The notes below the pieces were generated by a model. That model saw nothing but the letters and a program-made list of their open reading frames with translations. It made no database searches and had not been told where the DNA came from. Shown here piece after piece: positions 59,686-64,000 of a DNA stretch of 64,000 nt; the first letter of the stretch is position 1, and each line of letters opens with the position of its first letter. The stretch spans positions 3,754,115 to 3,818,114 of the forward strand of contig CP018227.1 of assembly GCA_016865035.1 (NCBI GenBank), given 5' to 3'. Made by a program: the position numbers and the translations under genes. Source of the DNA: Kordiimonadales bacterium IMCC3096 (GTDB taxonomy: Bacteria; Pseudomonadota; Alphaproteobacteria; Minwuiales; Minwuiaceae).

Positions 59686-60652
59686 GAACGATACCCCTCC
59701 GGAACAGCCAGTTTCGTCTGGCGACCTGTTGCTGATACTCGGCCCGACGGCGAGCGGCAAGTCGGCGCTGGCTGCCCGCGTGGCTGCGGAACTGGGCGGG
59801 GTCGTGATCAATTGCGACTCCATGCAGGTCTATCGTGACCTGCATATCCTGACCGCCCGGCCGGAGCCGGAACTGGAGGCCATGGCCCCGCATCGGCTCT
59901 ACGGCTTTCAGGATGCGGCGGAGGCCTGCTCCGCGGCGCTCTGGTCCGCGCGCGCGGCAGCAGAGATCGCGGCATGTCACGCGGCAGGGCAGGTGCCCGT
60001 GCTCTGTGGCGGGACCGGCCTGTATGTCCGGGCATTGCTGCAAGGCCTTGCACCGATCCCCGACATCGCTCCTGCGTTCCGGCAGGAGGCGACGGAGATA
60101 CTGGCGCGCGAGGGCGGGGAGAGGGTGCGGCAGCGATTGATGGCGGTCGATCCGGTGGCGGCCGAACGGTTGAATGCCGGCGACAGCCAGCGCCTGGTTC
60201 GCGCCTGGGAGGTCTGGCGCGGGACCGGACGATCGCTGACCGACTGGCAACAGATGCCGGGAGTTCCACCCGTCCGGGCACGGACATTCACGGTTGTCCT
60301 GGACCCGCCGCGCGACGGCCTCTATGCCCGCTGTGACGCACGTTTCGATGCCATGCTGGCGGAGGGGGCACTGGCGGAGGTGGCACGCCTGCATGCGCGC
60401 GGCCTCGACCCGGATCTGCCCGCGATGAAGGCGCTCGGCGTGCCGGCCCTGATTGCCCATCTGGACGGAGACCTGAGCCTGGAAGAGGCGCGAACGCAGG
60501 CCCAGACTGCCACGCGCCGCTATGCCAAGCGACAGGGGACCTGGTTCCGTCATCAGATCGTTGCGGATATTTGCTCGAATACGAAACAAACAGAAAGTGT
60601 TTTCGGGGAAATCTTTCCGAAAATAAGCGAATTTCTGTTGACCGGGGGGTAG
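59684..60652 (+). CDS. miaA: tRNA dimethylallyltransferase MiaA
   Basis: MiaA adds the isopentenyl group to adenosine 37 of tRNAs that read UNN codons. The 322-residue protein has the P-loop LLILGPTASGKSALAARV and NCDSMQVYRDLHILTARPEPELEAMAPHRLYGF. The catalytic aspartate region includes PVLCGGTGLYVRALLQGLAPIP, with ERLNAGDSQRLVRAWEVWRGTGRSL and the C-terminal TATRRYAKRQGTWFRHQ motif. It ends in TAG. Its start ATG 59684 overlaps the divergent serB ATG; ribosome binding upstream is weak, and in-frame TTG 59657 is an alternative. The ilvB promoter begins in its last codons. Confidence 0.95.
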   Translation: MNDTPPEQPVSSGDLLLILGPTASGKSALAARVAAELGGVVINCDSMQVYRDLHILTARPEPELEAMAPHRLYGFQDAAEACSAALWSARAAAEIAACHAAGQVPVLCGGTGLYVRALLQGLAPIPDIAPAFRQEATEILAREGGERVRQRLMAVDPVAAERLNAGDSQRLVRAWEVWRGTGRSLTDWQQMPGVPPVRARTFTVVLDPPRDGLYARCDARFDAMLAEGALAEVARLHARGLDPDLPAMKALGVPALIAHLDGDLSLEEARTQAQTATRRYAKRQGTWFRHQIVADICSNTKQTESVFGEIFPKISEFLLTGG

Positions 60653-60666
60653 CCCTTGCCTATGTT
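60638..60666 (+). promoter_or_regulatory. Promoter of ilvB-ilvN
   Basis: TTGACC (60638-60643) and TATGTT (60661-60666) are separated by 17 bases, and an A/T-rich stretch (60590-60637) lies directly upstream. Transcription from near 60673 gives a leader of about 180 bases before ilvB. The -35 overlaps the last miaA codons. Confidence 0.6.
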
Positions 60667-60672
60667 TCGCGC

Positions 60673-60853
60673 CGCCCGGTTCGCCGCGCGTATTCTGTAA
60701 CTGATGGCCCTCTGAGATGACCTCTGACCGGTCGCGCCGTTTCCGGGTTGAAATGGCCAGTTCAGGCGACGCGTGCGCGTGACGGGCTGTTCATTTTGAG
60801 GAACGAGGAACTGCTCCCCCGTCCGGGGAACAGACAAGGCAACGAGGCGTATC
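60673..60853 (+). promoter_or_regulatory. ilvB untranslated leader, possible regulatory RNA
   Basis: Between the predicted start and ilvB lie about 180 bases containing a stem with CTGCTCCCC and GGGGAACAG (near 60810-60830, one mismatch) just before the ribosome-binding site, and a palindromic ACGCGTGCGCGT (near 60770). A 21-codon ORF (60717-60782, MTSDRSRR start) is present but lacks runs of Ile, Leu or Val codons, so classical leader-peptide attenuation is not supported. Confidence 0.3.
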
Positions 60854-62617
60854 ATGTCGAACAACGCAATGACCGGCGCGGAAATCCTGATCAAGGCACT
60901 GACCGATCAGGGTGTAGATACCATCTTCGGGTATCCTGGCGGCGCGGTACTGCCGATTTACGATGCGCTGTTCAAGCAGAACTCCATTCGCCACATCCTG
61001 GTCCGTCAGGAAGGCGGCGCGGTTCATGCGGCGGAGGGCTATGCCCGCTCCACGGGGAAGCCGGGTGTCGTTCTCGTCACCTCCGGCCCCGGTGCCACCA
61101 ATGCGGTTACCGGACTGACCGACGCGCTGATGGATTCCATTCCCGTCGTCTGCCTGACCGGGCAGGTCGCGACCCACATGATCGGCAACGACGCGTTCCA
61201 GGAATGCGACACCACCGGCATCACCCGCCCCTGCACCAAGCACAACTATCTGGTCCGGGACACGGCTGATCTGGCGCGGGTGGTCCATGAAGGCTTCTAC
61301 GTTGCCACCAATGGCCGTCCCGGCCCGGTGGTCATCGACATCCCGAAGGATGTGCAGATCAACACCGCCGACTACACGGCGCCGGAGAAGGTGCGCCACA
61401 AGACCTACCGTCCGCGGGTGAAGGGTGACCTGGAGAAGATCCGGGAAGCCGTGGAGATGATCGCCAATGCGGAACGGCCGATCTTCTATACCGGCGGCGG
61501 CATCATCAATGCGGGGCCGAAGGCATCCGCGCTGCTGACCCAGTTCGTGCGCATGACCGGCTATCCCATCACCAACACGCTGATGGGACTGGGCGGCTAT
61601 CCGGCGTCGGACCGGCAGTATCTCGGCATGCTGGGCATGCACGGGTCGTATGAGGCCAACTGGGCCATGCACGACTGTGACGTGATGATCTGCATCGGCG
61701 CGCGCTTCGATGACCGGGTGACCGGGCGTCTGGATGCCTTCTCGCCGAAGTCGAAGAAGATCCACATCGACATCGATCCGAGTTCGATCAACAAGAACGT
61801 GCGGGTGGACCTGCCGATCATCGGCGACGCGGCACACATCCTGGAAGACATGATCCGCATCTGGAAGGCGGGCGCGCGTCAGGTCGATCCGGCCCGGATC
61901 GAGCCCTGGTGGCGTCAGATCGACATCTGGCGGGCGCGCAACAGCTTCGCCTACGAACAGACCGACAAGCTGATCAAGCCGCAGCGTGCGGTCGAGGCCC
62001 TGTACGAGAAGATCAAGGACCGCGACCCCTACATCACGACGGAGGTCGGTCAGCATCAGATGTGGGCGGCACAGCTCTTCAAGTTCGAAAGCCCGAACCG
62101 CTGGATGACCTCCGGCGGGCTCGGCACCATGGGCTACGGCCTGCCGGCGGCGATGGGCGCGCAGATCGCGCACCCTGACAAGCTGGTGGTCGATATCGCC
62201 GGTGAAGCCTCGATCATGATGAACATTCAGGAAATGTCGACGCTGGCGCAGTACAAGCTGCCTGTGAAGATCTTCATCCTGAACAACCAGTGGATGGGCA
62301 TGGTCCGCCAGTGGCAGGAACTGATGCACGGCAAGCGCTATTCGGAGAGCTACGTGGAGAGCCTGCCGGACTTCGTGAAGCTGGCCGAGAGCTTCGGTGC
62401 GGTGGGCCTGAAGGCGGAAACGCCGGACGAGATGGACAGCCTGATCGACGAGATGATTGCCGTGGACCGGCCCGTCATCGCCGATGTTCGCGTTGATCCG
62501 GCCGAGAACGTGTACCCGATGGTGCCGTCCGGGGCCGCACACAACGAAATGATCCTGGGGAACGAAGCGGGCGCGGAGTCACCCCAGGCCACCGATCAGG
62601 GACTGGCACTCGTCTGA
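60854..62617 (+). CDS. ilvB: Acetolactate synthase large subunit
   Basis: IlvB condenses two pyruvates, or pyruvate and 2-oxobutyrate, to acetohydroxy acids with ThDP and FAD, the first common step of branched-chain amino-acid synthesis. The 587-residue protein has LTDQGVDTIFGYPGGAVLPIYDALF, with the glutamate of HAAEGYARSTGKPGVVLVTSGPGATNAVTGL for cofactor activation. FAD-region motifs include NTLMGLGGYPASDRQYLGMLGMHGSYEANWAM. The ThDP motif is present in the C-terminal domain as DIAGEASIMMNIQEMSTLAQYKLPVKIFILNNQWMGMV; the usual GDG reads AGEAS here. ilvN follows after 93 bases. Confidence 0.96.
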   Translation: MSNNAMTGAEILIKALTDQGVDTIFGYPGGAVLPIYDALFKQNSIRHILVRQEGGAVHAAEGYARSTGKPGVVLVTSGPGATNAVTGLTDALMDSIPVVCLTGQVATHMIGNDAFQECDTTGITRPCTKHNYLVRDTADLARVVHEGFYVATNGRPGPVVIDIPKDVQINTADYTAPEKVRHKTYRPRVKGDLEKIREAVEMIANAERPIFYTGGGIINAGPKASALLTQFVRMTGYPITNTLMGLGGYPASDRQYLGMLGMHGSYEANWAMHDCDVMICIGARFDDRVTGRLDAFSPKSKKIHIDIDPSSINKNVRVDLPIIGDAAHILEDMIRIWKAGARQVDPARIEPWWRQIDIWRARNSFAYEQTDKLIKPQRAVEALYEKIKDRDPYITTEVGQHQMWAAQLFKFESPNRWMTSGGLGTMGYGLPAAMGAQIAHPDKLVVDIAGEASIMMNIQEMSTLAQYKLPVKIFILNNQWMGMVRQWQELMHGKRYSESYVESLPDFVKLAESFGAVGLKAETPDEMDSLIDEMIAVDRPVIADVRVDPAENVYPMVPSGAAHNEMILGNEAGAESPQATDQGLALV

Positions 62618-62710
62618 GCCGGAACCGCAACGAACTCTATCTCTCAGGAGGGACGGTCGCGCGAAGGGGATGCCGGACAGGTAATCGCCTTCGCCACACC
62701 GTGAAGCGAC

Positions 62711-63217
62711 ATGCAAGACACCATAGAACGTCACACGATATCCGCCGTGGTCGACAATGAGTCCGGCGTCCTGGCCCGGGTCATCGGCCTGTTTTCCGGT
62801 CGTGGCTACAACATCGACAGCCTGACGGTGTCGGAGGTCGATCGCGACAACGGGATTTCCCGCATCAACATCGTCACCACCGGCACGCCGATGATCATCG
62901 AGCAGATCAAGGCACAGCTCGACCGGCTGGTGCCGGTGCACCGGGTTGCCGACCTGACCGTGCAGGGACCGCATATCGAGCGGGAGCTGGCGCTGCTGAA
63001 GGTGCGCAACTCCGGTGAGAAGCGGGTGGAGGCCCTGCGAATCGCCGACATCTTCCGCGCCCGTGCCGTCGATGCGACCGACCGCAGCTTCGTCTTCGAG
63101 ATCACCGGCTCCGCCTCCAAGATCGACGCCTTTGCCGACCTGATGCGGCCTCTGGGACTGGTGGACATGAGCCGCACCGGCGTCGCCGCCATCAGCCGTG
63201 GCCCGGACGAAATCTGA
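62711..63217 (+). CDS. ilvN: Acetolactate synthase small (regulatory) subunit
   Basis: The regulatory subunit of acetohydroxyacid synthase confers valine feedback inhibition. The 168-residue protein has an N-terminal ACT domain, HTISAVVDNESGVLARVIGLFSGRGYNIDSLTVSEVDRDNGISRINIVTTG. The C-terminal domain reads VADLTVQGPHIERELALLKVRNSGEKRVEALRIADIFRARAVDATDRSFVFEITGSASKIDAFADLM. Its length fits the IlvH/IlvN family; the symbol ilvH is often used for the same type. It lies between ilvB and ilvC on the same strand, all probably in one transcript. Confidence 0.95.
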   Translation: MQDTIERHTISAVVDNESGVLARVIGLFSGRGYNIDSLTVSEVDRDNGISRINIVTTGTPMIIEQIKAQLDRLVPVHRVADLTVQGPHIERELALLKVRNSGEKRVEALRIADIFRARAVDATDRSFVFEITGSASKIDAFADLMRPLGLVDMSRTGVAAISRGPDEI

Positions 63218-63323
63218 GGAATCAACCGCGCGCGCTGGCGCGCCCCGCGAAATACGGCGTTGCGCCAGGGCCGCACTTGCGGCACAGCAGCGCCCATGAA
63301 CCGAGACCCTGAGGAGGACCTGA

Positions 63324-64000
<677 letters not shown>

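Noticed and set aside
60662-60700. 12-codon leader peptide (MFRAARFAARIL) before ilvB
   Set aside because: It overlaps the proposed -10 hexamer (60661-60666), so it would not be in the transcript, and it lacks clustered branched-chain codons.
60791-62542. 583-codon open frame antisense to ilvB
   Set aside because: Mirror of ilvB coding; no conserved motif.

Overview
The window is 64 kb of GC-rich, tightly packed chromosome from an alphaproteobacterium. A Rhodospirillales-like lineage is my best guess, inferred from content rather than measured. Supporting signs are the imuA-imuB-dnaE2 mutagenesis operon with a GTTC-N7-GTTC LexA operator, TRAP and dipeptide importers, a sarcosine oxidase locus, ornithine-lipid synthesis, and many short ATGA/GTGA gene overlaps. 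One end cuts a CCA-adding enzyme and the other end cuts ilvC. There is no rRNA, CRISPR array or prophage. One tRNA gene (Glu, anticodon TTC) is present.

Layout: 1-3.6 kb has the end of the CCA-adding enzyme, then a minus-strand run of an uncharacterised DWS-type protein, a truncated acyl-CoA dehydrogenase-like protein and an endonuclease/phosphatase-fold protein. 3.7-6.9 kb is dnaK-dnaJ. 6.9-12.8 kb is the SOS mutasome operon imuA-imuB-dnaE2; dnaE2 carries an in-frame palindromic repeat. 12.9-19.4 kb is an iron-type operon: outer-membrane barrel, imelysin with an in-frame amber codon, di-haem oxidoreductase, second imelysin, DUF1513 protein. Its promoter region has Fur-like palindromes. 19.5 kb holds a perfect 13-8-13 palindrome. 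19.8-26.1 kb has an acyl-CoA dehydrogenase, a decayed IS5/IS427-type element, an FAD oxidoreductase, a carboxyltransferase and an MFS exporter.

26.1-30.8 kb carries a CitE-like lyase, mobA, fdhD (molybdenum cofactor and formate dehydrogenase maturation), an SDR, cysQ and marC. 30.9-34.2 kb has an olsB-like acyltransferase, an acyl-CoA synthetase, a GlcG/HbpS protein and tRNA-Glu. 34.4-37.5 kb is a complete TRAP transporter, followed by xseA, an M23-type protein, a beta-hydroxyacid dehydrogenase and a GST. 41.3-45.2 kb is soxD-soxA-soxG without soxB. 45.3-49.1 kb has icd with its own promoter and terminator, a LOG-family protein, a small secreted protein and a LysM protein. 49.2-52.3 kb has an SDR, a two-subunit CoA transferase, a CsaA-like protein and a DOPA-dioxygenase-like protein. 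52.4-57.8 kb is a complete dipeptide-type ABC importer. 58-64 kb has an enoyl-CoA hydratase, serB and miaA (divergent, starts overlapping) and the branched-chain amino-acid genes ilvB-ilvN-ilvC.

Most of the window is ordinary metabolism. The items most worth a second look are the coding palindrome inside dnaE2, the amber-interrupted imelysin in the iron locus, the 13-8-13 palindrome at 19488-19521, the multi-half-site LexA operator, the sarcosine oxidase locus lacking its beta subunit, and two head-to-head gene pairs whose start codons share the same CATG.
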